A program made the position numbers and the translations under genes. From positions 1-64,000 of the forward strand of contig JAJCZP010000071.1 in assembly GCA_029262315.1 (NCBI GenBank): a stretch of 64,000 bases of DNA, written 5' to 3'. This stretch comes from Deltaproteobacteria bacterium (GTDB taxonomy: Bacteria > Desulfobacterota > Binatia > UTPRO1). Position 1 is the stretch's first letter. Every line of letters begins with the position of its first letter. Below the pieces are notes generated by a model, which saw only the letters and a program-made list of their open reading frames with translations, was not told the DNA's origin and did no database searches. This document shows, in pieces, positions 43,045 through 51,279 of this stretch.

Positions 43045-44247
43045 TCACTTGCTCATCTTCGCGACGGCACGGCCCGCTGCCTCGTACATCGAAACCGAGC
43101 GGTCGCAGTACTCGACACCGTACTTCTCGAGAATTTTGAAGCCGTCGTCCTCCCACGCACCGGGGATGCGGAAGATGGCGATGGTCTCGCCAGGATCACG
43201 ACCGGACTCGACGCAGCCCTTGATGACGCCGCGCGCCACGATATCGACGCGGGTGTTCGAGACGACGTTCATCATGACGGCGATCTTCTTCACGCCGGGC
43301 TTGGACAGGATGAGCTTGGTGAGCCCGCACGCCTTTTGCACGCTCGGGTTGCCGCCGATCTCGCAGTAGTTCGCCGGCTTGCCGCCGTGATTGCGCACGG
43401 CATCGAAGAGCGTCAGCGAGCCACCACCGGCGCCGATGACCAAGCCCAGGTCTCCGTCGAACTCCTTGACGTTCCCCGCCACGCCGCGGTGATCGGTCGC
43501 GTCGACCGCAGCGCCTTTGATCTCGAACTCGGTCGGGGGCCGCGCCTCACGCGTTTCGTCCTTGCCGATGCCGAGGTCGTCCAGCAGCTTGGCATGTCGA
43601 TCCCGCGCCTCGGCCTCCATGTCGACGTGACCGTCGAGCACGAGGAAACGTCCGTCTTCCAATCGCGCCAGCGGATTGATCTCGGCCAACGTGAGGTCAT
43701 AGCGAAGGAAGGCCTCGGCCAGCGCCGCAACGATCGGCGTCAGCCGATTCAACTCGCTACCGCTGACACCGGTCGCGGAGATCGCTTCCTTGGCGCGAAA
43801 CGGGTTGAACGGCACGATCGTCGAGAAGTGCACACGCCCGACATGCTCGGGATGCTTCTCGGCGACCTCCTCGATGTCGATGCCACCCATGTCGCTGAAG
43901 ATGATGACGGGCGCCTTCGCACGGCCGTCCCACGTGACCGCCGCGAAGTACTCCTGCGCCACAGGCCCGCGCTCCTCGACGAGCACACCACGTGGCGTGT
44001 GGCCGTTGATCTCGAGCGCCAGAACTTCCTTGGCCGCCTGCTCGGCGCCAGCTGGATCATCCGGAAACTTCACGCCGCCGGCCTTCATGCGGCCACCGCT
44101 CAGCACCTGCGACTTCAACACCAGCGGGCCGCCGATCTCTTCGGCGATCGTCTTCGCTTCAGCCGGCGTCTTCGCAACCCGCCCTTTCAGGAGCGGCATG
44201 CGGAGCTGGCGGAAGAGTTGCTTGGCCTCGTACTCGTAGAATCGCAT
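43045..44247 (-). CDS. sucC: succinate--CoA ligase (or malate--CoA ligase) beta subunit
   Basis: 400 residues. ATP-grasp start MRFYEYEAKQLFRQLRMPLLKGRVAKT, LKSQVLSGGRMKAGGVKF, FSDMGGIDIEEVAEKHP, EINPLARLEDGRFLVLDGHVDMEAEA, and the CoA ligase domain GNPSVQKACGLTKLI. ATP-grasp partner of the alpha subunit. As above it could be MtkA. First gene of the operon beta-alpha-ferredoxin; a 157-bp gap without a gene precedes it. Confidence 0.85.
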   Translation of the reverse strand: MRFYEYEAKQLFRQLRMPLLKGRVAKTPAEAKTIAEEIGGPLVLKSQVLSGGRMKAGGVKFPDDPAGAEQAAKEVLALEINGHTPRGVLVEERGPVAQEYFAAVTWDGRAKAPVIIFSDMGGIDIEEVAEKHPEHVGRVHFSTIVPFNPFRAKEAISATGVSGSELNRLTPIVAALAEAFLRYDLTLAEINPLARLEDGRFLVLDGHVDMEAEARDRHAKLLDDLGIGKDETREARPPTEFEIKGAAVDATDHRGVAGNVKEFDGDLGLVIGAGGGSLTLFDAVRNHGGKPANYCEIGGNPSVQKACGLTKLILSKPGVKKIAVMMNVVSNTRVDIVARGVIKGCVESGRDPGETIAIFRIPGAWEDDGFKILEKYGVEYCDRSVSMYEAAGRAVAKMSK

Positions 44248-44404
44248 CTGGAGGAGTTCCGGTGAGTCGCCGTGATCTATACGGCAGCTGCGAGGCGGTC
44301 AAGTTTCCATTGAGATAGCCCCCGTGCGCGCGGCGCTCCGCGCCGTGCTCCGATGGGCGTCGTGAACCGCGGCAAAGCCACGGTTACTCCCCGATCTTGG
44401 CAGG

Positions 44405-44902
44405 TTAGTCGCCCAGGGACGGGGGGGTCGGGTCGGAGGGGCGTTGCTGGGCGGTGAATCCTGAGAGGCAGCTTGGGGGATGCCTGCTGCCTTCGAAATG
44501 CTCGAGGCAGCGATTCATTTGGCGTTCGGCGTCGCCGATGAGGAGTTGCGCCGGGCCGACGTTGATCGTGAGCGGCGCATCCTTCTCGCCCCAGCTGTAG
44601 GAAAACCCCGCCTTATCCTGGTCGCGCACGTTGCCCGACACCCGGGTGTACAGACCGACGCCGCGCTGACATGCGCCGCCGAGCGCCGAGTTCTCGAAAC
44701 CCTTAGTGCACTCCGTCATGGCCTTCTGGATCTCGTCCGGCGTCCGGGTAGCCAGCGCCACGCCACGCTGACACGCGTTGCCGGACGCGGTGCCTGCGCC
44801 GTACTCCATCTGGCACTGGAGCCTGGCATCGACGAGGGCATCGGCGAACGCGGAAGGCGTCGCCGCGAGAAGCGCTAGCACCACGAGTCCAAGCACCACC
44901 AT
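44405..44902 (-). CDS. exported protein with tandem Cys repeats, function unknown
   Basis: 165 residues from ATG 44902; earlier in-frame residues (MGRDEKRLRRR...) would precede the signal peptide, so the shorter start is preferred. Signal peptide VVLGLVVLALLAATPSAFAD, then two repeated units CxxxxG..SGNACQRGVALATRT and CxKGFENSALGGACQRGVGLYTRVS, each about 36 residues, followed by a Cys pair (C, SCL). Cys spacing suggests disulfides in the periplasm. No family recognised. Confidence 0.65.
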   Translation of the reverse strand: MVVLGLVVLALLAATPSAFADALVDARLQCQMEYGAGTASGNACQRGVALATRTPDEIQKAMTECTKGFENSALGGACQRGVGLYTRVSGNVRDQDKAGFSYSWGEKDAPLTINVGPAQLLIGDAERQMNRCLEHFEGSRHPPSCLSGFTAQQRPSDPTPPSLGD

Positions 44903-45029
44903 GGGCTCAAGTCCTATCAGCGCCGGCCTCCCCGACAAAGGGACCCGGTCAACAAAGGACGGGAATCGCCTTCGCAGCCTTTTTTCGTCGCGGCCCACGC
45001 GCTACGACCAACCACCGGAACGGACACGT

Positions 45030-46562
45030 ATGAGCTGGAAACCAGAGATCGAAGGAATCGCGGCGCGACGGCGCCTGGCGAAGGACCTCGGCGGCGAGGA
45101 AGCCATCGCGCGCCAGCACGAGCGAGGACGCCTCACTGTGCGCGAGAGGATCGCCGGCCTGGTCGATGCGAACTCGTTCGACGAAGTCGGGCCGATCGCG
45201 GGACACGCCGAAACCGACCCTGACGGCGTCTTGCAGGCCTTCATTCCGGCCAACTACGTGCTCGGCCTCGCCAAAGTAAACGATCGGCCGTGCGTGGTCG
45301 GGGGCGAAGACTTCACCCAGAGCGGGGGCTCGCCCTCTCCGGCAGGGCTCAGGAAGAGTGTCTACGCCGAGGATCTGGCGCTCCGGCATCGCGTGCCCTT
45401 GGTGCGATTCCTCGAAGGCGCCGGCGGCAGCGTCAAGAACGCGGGACGCGGCAACGCCAAAGCCGTTGGCGAACCCGTCTACGCGCCGCATCGCTTCATC
45501 TCGATCGCCCGCGTCCTGGACACGGTACCGGTCGTGTCGGCCGCGGTGGGCTCGGTTGCGGGACTCCCCGCCGCCCGACTCGCGGGATCGCACTTCTCGA
45601 TCATGACCAAGACCTCGCAGGTGCTGATCGCAGGACCGGCACTGGTCGAACGCGCGCTGGGCGAGGTCACGACCAAAGAACAGCTCGGCGGCCCGGACGT
45701 GCACCTGCGGAGCGGCGTGGTCGACAACCTGGCGGAGGACGAAACCGAAGTCTTCGCCCTGATGCGCCGATTCCTGTCGTACCTCCCGGCGAGCGTGTTC
45801 GATCTCCCGCCTCGGATCCCGTGCGACGACGACCCGAACCGACGCGAGGAGGCGCTGCTGTCGATCATCCCGCGCAACCGCCGCCGGGTGTACGACGTCC
45901 GCCAGCTCGTGACCGCCGTCGTCGATCGGGACTCGTTCTTCGAGATGACACCGCTGTTCGGCAGCTCGCAGGTCACCGGACTCGCGCGGCTCGACGGAAC
46001 GCCAGTAGGCGTTCTCGCCAACGATCCCTACTTCGTCGGTGGGGCGATGACCGCCGCGGGCGCGCAGAAGGTGCGCCGCTTCATCACCCTGTGCGAAACG
46101 TTCCATCTCCCTATCGTGAGCTTCGTCGACGAGCCGGGGTTCATGATCGGCTCGGAGGCCGAGGCCGCTGCCACGATTCGCCATGGCGTCGAGACGATCG
46201 CGGCTACCGTCCGCTCCACCGTTCCGTGGGCTTCGGTCATTGTGCGGAAAGCATTCGGTGTCGCCGCAGCCGCACATTTCGGCCCCGGAGGGACGGTCTA
46301 CATGTGGCCCTCGGCCGAACGCGGCGCGTTGCCGCTCGAGGGTGGCGTGGCGGTCGCGTTCCGACGCGAGATCGCCGCGGCCCCTGATCCAGAAAAGCGC
46401 CGCGCCGAACTCGAGGCGCAATTCGCCAAGGGACGCAGTCCGTTTCCGGCGGCCGAGGGCTTCGGGGCGCACGATCTCCTCGATCCGCGCGAGACGCGAC
46501 CCGCACTCTGCCGGTGGCTAGCGTGGACGCGTCCGCTGCTGCGGGGCCGACCCCTACCCTAA
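45030..46562 (+). CDS. acyl-CoA carboxyltransferase (biotin-dependent carboxylase beta subunit)
   Basis: 510 residues from ATG 45030. RERIAGLVDANSFDEVG, GGEDFTQSGGS, FLEGAGGSVKN, FSIMTKTSQVLIAGPALV, GVLANDPYFVGGAMTAAGAQKVRRFI and FVDEPGFMIGSEAEA: both oxyanion-hole regions of the crotonase-type carboxyltransferase are visible. These enzymes add CO2 to acetyl-, propionyl- or related acyl-CoA, with biotin-carrying alpha chain encoded elsewhere, since none is in the window. Length is slightly short for PccB. Expected cytoplasmic; acyl specificity cannot be read. Confidence 0.85.
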   Translation: MSWKPEIEGIAARRRLAKDLGGEEAIARQHERGRLTVRERIAGLVDANSFDEVGPIAGHAETDPDGVLQAFIPANYVLGLAKVNDRPCVVGGEDFTQSGGSPSPAGLRKSVYAEDLALRHRVPLVRFLEGAGGSVKNAGRGNAKAVGEPVYAPHRFISIARVLDTVPVVSAAVGSVAGLPAARLAGSHFSIMTKTSQVLIAGPALVERALGEVTTKEQLGGPDVHLRSGVVDNLAEDETEVFALMRRFLSYLPASVFDLPPRIPCDDDPNRREEALLSIIPRNRRRVYDVRQLVTAVVDRDSFFEMTPLFGSSQVTGLARLDGTPVGVLANDPYFVGGAMTAAGAQKVRRFITLCETFHLPIVSFVDEPGFMIGSEAEAAATIRHGVETIAATVRSTVPWASVIVRKAFGVAAAAHFGPGGTVYMWPSAERGALPLEGGVAVAFRREIAAAPDPEKRRAELEAQFAKGRSPFPAAEGFGAHDLLDPRETRPALCRWLAWTRPLLRGRPLP

Positions 46563-46660
46563 GTCGCCCGGCTCTTTGGCAACGACTGCACGAGGTCGCG
46601 CGGCATCCGCGTACACGTTTTGCGACGCGCGATCCGACGCGAGTCGTGGTAAGAAGAGCC

Positions 46661-47386
46661 ATGGTCTCGAACGCCAGGAGGATCGTGTTCGCGGCGCTGC
46701 TCGTGCTCACGATCGGCCTGACCGTCGCACGCGCCGCACCCGATACCGAGGCACCCGTCACCCGGTCGTTCCAGACGGCCGACGGGACCGAGTACACCTA
46801 CCTGCTGGTCGGCCCCACGAAGGTCGAGGAAGACAAGACCTATCCGGTGCTCGTTGCGCTACCACCGGGCAATCAGAAGCGGGCCATGGCCGACTGGATG
46901 CTCCGCACCTACTGGACCCCCGAGGCACGGCGTCGGGGGTGGATCGTCGTCACTCCCGTCCGCTCCGGAGCCGACCTCATCTTCGAACACAATCGCGGCC
47001 ACTTCGTGGAACTCGTGCAACATCTTGCCAAAACGTTTCGCATCGAGGGCGCGAAGGTCCATCTGGCGGGGGTGAGCAACGGCGGCATGAGCTCCTTTCG
47101 GGCGGCGACAGCGCACCCCGAGTTGGTCCATTCGGTACTGACGCTCCCCGGCTTCCCCCCTTCGGAGAGCGACTTCGGTCGTCTCGATCGGCTGAAGAAG
47201 ATTCCGGTGACGATGTATGTGGGGGCGGGCGACAAAGACTGGGTGCCGCAGATGGAACGGACACGCGACGATCTCGCTAAAGCGGGCGGCAAGGTCACGT
47301 TGACGGTCATGCCTGGGGAGGGGCACGTCCTGCGCAGTCTCGGCGGCGGCCACACCCTCTTCGACGTCCTCGATCGCACCCGCTAG
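46661..47386 (+). CDS. secreted alpha/beta-hydrolase esterase (PHB depolymerase/feruloyl-esterase-like)
   Basis: 241 residues from ATG 46661. Signal peptide (IVFAALLVLTIGLTVARAA) then an alpha/beta-hydrolase with nucleophile GVSNGGMSS and the likely acid/base pair in GAGDKDW and GEGHVLRS. Lipase/depolymerase-type, perhaps processing a short-chain ester or polymer outside the cytoplasm. Track ORF upstream continues the carboxyltransferase antisense region and is dropped. Confidence 0.8.
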   Translation: MVSNARRIVFAALLVLTIGLTVARAAPDTEAPVTRSFQTADGTEYTYLLVGPTKVEEDKTYPVLVALPPGNQKRAMADWMLRTYWTPEARRRGWIVVTPVRSGADLIFEHNRGHFVELVQHLAKTFRIEGAKVHLAGVSNGGMSSFRAATAHPELVHSVLTLPGFPPSESDFGRLDRLKKIPVTMYVGAGDKDWVPQMERTRDDLAKAGGKVTLTVMPGEGHVLRSLGGGHTLFDVLDRTR

Positions 47387-47389
47387 GCG

Positions 47390-48010
47390 CTACTGCCGAA
47401 CCGCCACACCGAGAATCATCGGGAAGAGCGGCGGATGTACCGGCGCGCCGGGTGTAATCAGACGTTCGATCGCCTCCAGCGCGAACCCGGCGTCGACAAT
47501 CGTGCGCTCCGTCTCCCGATTCATGTTGCAGCCGCAACCGAGAACACGCTGGAGGGGGTTCAGCCACTCCTGCAGCCGCCGGTACCAGGGGTCATCCGCC
47601 GCCACGTGCTCGAAGAAATGGTAGCGCCCCCCCGGCCTGAGCACCCGACGCATCTCGGCGAGCACCTGCGCGGGATCGTCGACTGAACAAAGCGTCAATG
47701 TCACCACGATCTCGTCGAACGACGCATCGTCGAACGGCAAACGCTCGCCAGCCAGGGGCACGAGCTTCGTCGGGAACGACACCGCAGCGAGACGGTCGGC
47801 GGCGAGACGGTTCATCCCAGCGGAGGGCTCGACCGCCGTCAGCGACCGGACGGCGGGCCCGTAGTACGGCAACGACTTTCCCGTGCCGAGCCCGATTTCG
47901 AGAACATCGCCCACGGCTTGCCGTACACAACGCTCGCGCAGTTCGTACATCTCAGGGCCTTCGATCTTTTCGATCAGCCAGGGAAAGACGACGTCGGCGT
48001 AGAGACTCAC
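47390..48010 (-). CDS. class I SAM-dependent methyltransferase
   Basis: 206 residues from GTG 48010, which has GGAGG five bases upstream. DVLEIGLGTGKSLPYY is SAM motif I, followed by LTAVEPSAGMN, FDEIVVTLTLCSVDDPAQVLAEMRRVLRPGGRYHFFEH, of the UbiE/ArsM-type methyltransferase fold. Substrate unknown. It is convergent with the esterase and lies just 13 bp downstream of the TetR gene on the same strand, so probably in its regulon. Confidence 0.85.
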   Translation of the reverse strand: MSLYADVVFPWLIEKIEGPEMYELRERCVRQAVGDVLEIGLGTGKSLPYYGPAVRSLTAVEPSAGMNRLAADRLAAVSFPTKLVPLAGERLPFDDASFDEIVVTLTLCSVDDPAQVLAEMRRVLRPGGRYHFFEHVAADDPWYRRLQEWLNPLQRVLGCGCNMNRETERTIVDAGFALEAIERLITPGAPVHPPLFPMILGVAVRQ

Positions 48011-48023
48011 ATGCTCCTCCGTT

Positions 48024-48767
48024 CTAGGCTGCGCGGCGCTGCGCCAATCGCACCGTGCGAACGACACCTACCCATTCCCGCTTCACGATGCCCTCGCTCG
48101 CCCCCCATCCCGCCAACAATCCGGTCGCGAGTTCCAGAACGAGCCCGCGCGGCTCGAATGCCGCAAGCCCGAGTCGGCCAAACTTTCGCATGAGGATCTC
48201 GCCGTGCACCGCCGCCCACAACACGACGGTCCGACGTTCGGCATCCCCGGGACGCAGCAGCCGGTGACGCGACGCTTCGCCGAGAAAACGGGCAACGTGC
48301 TCGACGACGACACGGAGCCGCGGCACTACCGCACGCGCATTCCGGGTTGCCGTGATCTCACGTGGATCGCCGATCGCCGTCGCGAGCAGACGGAACTGCT
48401 CCGGATGGCGATCCGCCATCGACTCGTACGTGGCCATCGCGGCCAGCACCTGCACGAGCCCTCGCAGGCCGGGCTCGGCCCCGCGTCGTGTAAGGCGTCG
48501 CGCCACGGCGGCTTCGGCGCGCTCGAGATCGACGCGCAGGGTCTCGACGACATCGCCGAGCACCGCAACCACAAGAGCGTCTTTGGACGGAAAGTATCGG
48601 TACAGCGCCCCAACAGTGTAGCCCAGCTCGGCCGCGAGGCGATGCATGGTCAGCGCCTCGAAGCCCTCGGCTGCGAGCACCCGGCGCGACGTCTCGAGAA
48701 TACTGAGTGTCGTCGCGTGGCGGCGGCGGGCTCGCGTCGTCGCGAGCGGTCGTGGCCCGTCAGTCAT
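48024..48767 (-). CDS. TetR-family transcriptional regulator
   Basis: 247 residues from ATG 48767; the 358-aa track ORF begins inside the divergent kinase and is spurious. The N-terminal helix-turn-helix is LTMHRLAAELGYTVGALYRYFPSKDALV with the characteristic YRYF. The C-terminal ligand domain contains LATAIGDPREI and a TetR_C-like helix pattern. A perfect palindrome immediately upstream of the start codon is its likely operator, so it probably represses itself and perhaps the divergent kinase operon. Confidence 0.85.
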   Translation of the reverse strand: MTDGPRPLATTRARRRHATTLSILETSRRVLAAEGFEALTMHRLAAELGYTVGALYRYFPSKDALVVAVLGDVVETLRVDLERAEAAVARRLTRRGAEPGLRGLVQVLAAMATYESMADRHPEQFRLLATAIGDPREITATRNARAVVPRLRVVVEHVARFLGEASRHRLLRPGDAERRTVVLWAAVHGEILMRKFGRLGLAAFEPRGLVLELATGLLAGWGASEGIVKREWVGVVRTVRLAQRRAA

Positions 48768-48768
48768 G

Positions 48769-48793
48769 TTCACTAAGTGAACGCTATTCACTT
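48769..48793. promoter_or_regulatory. likely TetR operator
   Basis: TTCACTAAGTGAA is a perfect 5+3+5 palindrome immediately before the TetR start codon; GTGAACGCTATTCAC forms a second inverted pair overlapping it. The gap is 82 bp to the divergent FGGY-kinase gene, so one regulator could act in both directions. Confidence 0.6.
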
Positions 48794-48849
48794 CCAAGTC
48801 AAGAGGATCCGACCCCCACCCGCAATTCGAACTCCCCACGCGAGGATGT

Positions 48850-50460
48850 ATGATGTGCGGCCTCACGATGAGCGCCGCGCAGTACATACTTGCTATCGAT
48901 CTCGGCACCACGGGACCGAAGGTCGCGCTCGTCGCCGAGGACGGCCGCCTCGTGGCGCGTGCGGTCCGCCCCGTACGCACGCAGGTCATCCCGCCGAACG
49001 GCGCCGAGCAAGACCCGGAAGAGATCTGGCGCAGCGTCCTTGACGCGGCAAAGGAGGTGCTGCATTCGAGCGACGTCGCCCGCGACGCGGTACGCGGCAT
49101 CGTCTGCGACAGCCACTACTTCTCGCTCATCCCCGTCGACGCCGACGGCAATGCCACTATGAACTGCATTCTCTGGATGGATCAGCGCGGCGCGCCGTAC
49201 TCGACGGCGATCTACGGCCGCGAGCCAGAGTCCTTAGGTCGGTGGATCGAGGTCCATGGCCTGCCGGCCATTCCCACGGGCAACGACTCGCTTGCACACC
49301 TCCTGTTCGTGCAGAACGAGCGACCGGACGTCTACGCGCGCACCCATGCCTTCCTCGAGCCGATGGACTTTGTGAACGCCAAGCTCACTGGCATCGTGGC
49401 CGCGAACGCCTGTACCATCTATCCGTTGCTGCTCACCGACAATCGCCACCTCGACGATGTCCGCTATGACGACGAACTGGTCCGCATGACGGGCGTCGAT
49501 GCCGAGAAGCTGCCACCACTCCTCCCGACAAACCGTCCGATCGGCACACTGCGCGGGGCGATCGCGACCGAGCTGGGTCTGTCGAGCGCCACCGAGGTAT
49601 TTGCCGGCATGAACGACACCCAGTCGGTGGCGGTCGGTGCCGGTACGTTTCAGCCGGGGCAGGGCGGCATCAACATCGGCACGACGACCCAGGTGTTGGC
49701 CCACCTCGACGGCATGCGGAGCGATCTCGAGCGCTCGATCTTGAACATGCCGAGCGCACTGCCGGGCCGCTACATGGCGCTTGCGGAGAACGGCCTCGGC
49801 GGAAAGCTCCTCGAGCACTTCGTCTCGAACGTCGTGTATCCGAAGGACGCCTTCGCGGACCATTCCACCGAGGACGCGTACGCGCAGCTCGAACAGGTCG
49901 TCGCCGCCGAGCCGGCCGGGAGTGGTGGGCTCCTCTTCCTCCCCTGGCTCACCGGCGTGATAGCGCCCATCACCGACCCGCTCGCGCGCGGGGCGTTCCT
50001 GAACATCTCGCTCAGTACGACCCGAACGCGGATGATGCGCGCGATCGTCGAGGGCATCAGCTTCAACATGCGATGGCTGCTCCCCGCCGTCGAAGCGGTG
50101 CACGGACACGAGTTCAAGGAGCTCCGATTCTCCGGTGGCGGCGCGATGTCGGACGAATGGTCGCAGCTCATGGCCGACGTCATGGCCCGCCCGGTCCTTC
50201 AGGTCGACGATGCACGCTACCTGAATGCCAAAGGGGCCGCGTTCGTCGCATTCCTGCACGCGGGGCTCACAGACCTCGATCAGATCGACCGCTTCTGTCC
50301 GACCAAACGACGCTACGAGCCACGCCCGGCGGAACAGGACATCTACGCCAGGCTCTTCGAGCAATTCGTGCGGGCCTACGAGCAGAACCGGCCAATCTTC
50401 GAGAGCCTGAACACCGAGCCTGCCGTCGCGGACGGCGCGGCCTCGGCGGAGAACTCATGA
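48850..50460 (+). CDS. FGGY-family carbohydrate kinase (xylulokinase-like)
   Basis: 536 residues. AIDLGTTGPKVALVAEDG (ATP phosphate loop), ILWMDQRG, GMNDTQSVAVGAGTF, and RFSGGGAMSDEWSQLMADVM..GAAFVA define the FGGY kinase family. It phosphorylates a sugar or polyol; the exact one is unclear (xylulose-, glycerol- and other kinases share the fold). ATGA overlap couples it to the inositol-monophosphatase-like gene, and the PLP lyase comes third. The first MMCGLT residues may be leader, with ATG 48868 (MSAAQYIL) an alternative. Confidence 0.88.
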   Translation: MMCGLTMSAAQYILAIDLGTTGPKVALVAEDGRLVARAVRPVRTQVIPPNGAEQDPEEIWRSVLDAAKEVLHSSDVARDAVRGIVCDSHYFSLIPVDADGNATMNCILWMDQRGAPYSTAIYGREPESLGRWIEVHGLPAIPTGNDSLAHLLFVQNERPDVYARTHAFLEPMDFVNAKLTGIVAANACTIYPLLLTDNRHLDDVRYDDELVRMTGVDAEKLPPLLPTNRPIGTLRGAIATELGLSSATEVFAGMNDTQSVAVGAGTFQPGQGGINIGTTTQVLAHLDGMRSDLERSILNMPSALPGRYMALAENGLGGKLLEHFVSNVVYPKDAFADHSTEDAYAQLEQVVAAEPAGSGGLLFLPWLTGVIAPITDPLARGAFLNISLSTTRTRMMRAIVEGISFNMRWLLPAVEAVHGHEFKELRFSGGGAMSDEWSQLMADVMARPVLQVDDARYLNAKGAAFVAFLHAGLTDLDQIDRFCPTKRRYEPRPAEQDIYARLFEQFVRAYEQNRPIFESLNTEPAVADGAASAENS

Positions 50461-51254
50461 ATCCGGACGAGCTGCAGCAGCACCTCGACGCGGCCGTAGC
50501 ACTTGCCGAGCACGCCGGACCAATCGCGTCTGGATATTTCCGCCAACGGCTCGATGTCCAGGACAAATCGCGCGGCGTGCACTTCGATCCGGTCACGGTC
50601 GCCGACCGCGAAGTCGAGCGCTTCCTCAGGGCGGAGCTGCAGTCGCGCTTTCCCGGCTACGGAGTGCTGGGCGAGGAGGACGGCGGCGAGAACACCGAGG
50701 CCGAACGCTGCTGGGTCATCGATCCCATCGACGGCACGCGCGCGTTCATCACCGGCATGCCGGCATGGGGCATCCTGCTCGGCCTGACGGAGCGCGGCAC
50801 ACCGCGCGTCGGCGTCATGCATCAACCCTACATTGGCGAAACCTTCTCGGGCGCGTCGGGCCTCGGCGCGCGGCTCCGCCATGGCGGCACCGAAACCACG
50901 CTCGCAACGCGGAGAGACGTCGCGCTCGCAAGCGCGATCCTCTACTGCACCCACCCCGACGTGTTCATCCTGCAGGACGACCGCACCGCGTTCGAGCGCG
51001 TGGCAGGCGCATGCCGAATGACCCGCTTCGGAGGCGATTGCTACGCCTACTGTCTCCTGGCTCTCGGCCAGGTGGATCTCGTCGTCGAATCGTCGCTGCA
51101 ATCGTACGACATCGCCCCGCTCATCCCCATCATTGAGGCCGCCGGGGGTGTCGTCACCGACGGCCGTGGCGGCTCGGCGGCTCAGGGTGGCTTCGTGGTG
51201 GCCGCTGGGAGCCCCGCGCTCCATGCGGAAGCCCTCGCCACCATCGCGCTCTAG
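50457..51254 (+). CDS. inositol-monophosphatase-family phosphatase
   Basis: 265 residues from ATG 50457. GEEDGG and DPIDGTRAFITGMPAWGILL are the metal-binding motifs of the Mg-dependent IMPase/FBPase/HisN family, and SYDIAPLIPIIEAAGGVVTDGRG is the C-terminal Asp motif. Likely releases phosphate from a small sugar or inositol-type phosphate; could be a histidinol-phosphatase. The ATGA start ties it to the FGGY kinase; the PLP lyase follows after 25 bp. Confidence 0.85.
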   Translation: MNPDELQQHLDAAVALAEHAGPIASGYFRQRLDVQDKSRGVHFDPVTVADREVERFLRAELQSRFPGYGVLGEEDGGENTEAERCWVIDPIDGTRAFITGMPAWGILLGLTERGTPRVGVMHQPYIGETFSGASGLGARLRHGGTETTLATRRDVALASAILYCTHPDVFILQDDRTAFERVAGACRMTRFGGDCYAYCLLALGQVDLVVESSLQSYDIAPLIPIIEAAGGVVTDGRGGSAAQGGFVVAAGSPALHAEALATIAL

Positions 51255-51279
51255 CGCCAGAGTCAGAAAGGAACATCTC

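Noticed and set aside
41917-44265. 782-aa plus-strand ORF
   Set aside because: Antisense shadow of the CoA-ligase alpha and beta genes; the encoded sequence is low in hydrophobics and lacks motifs.
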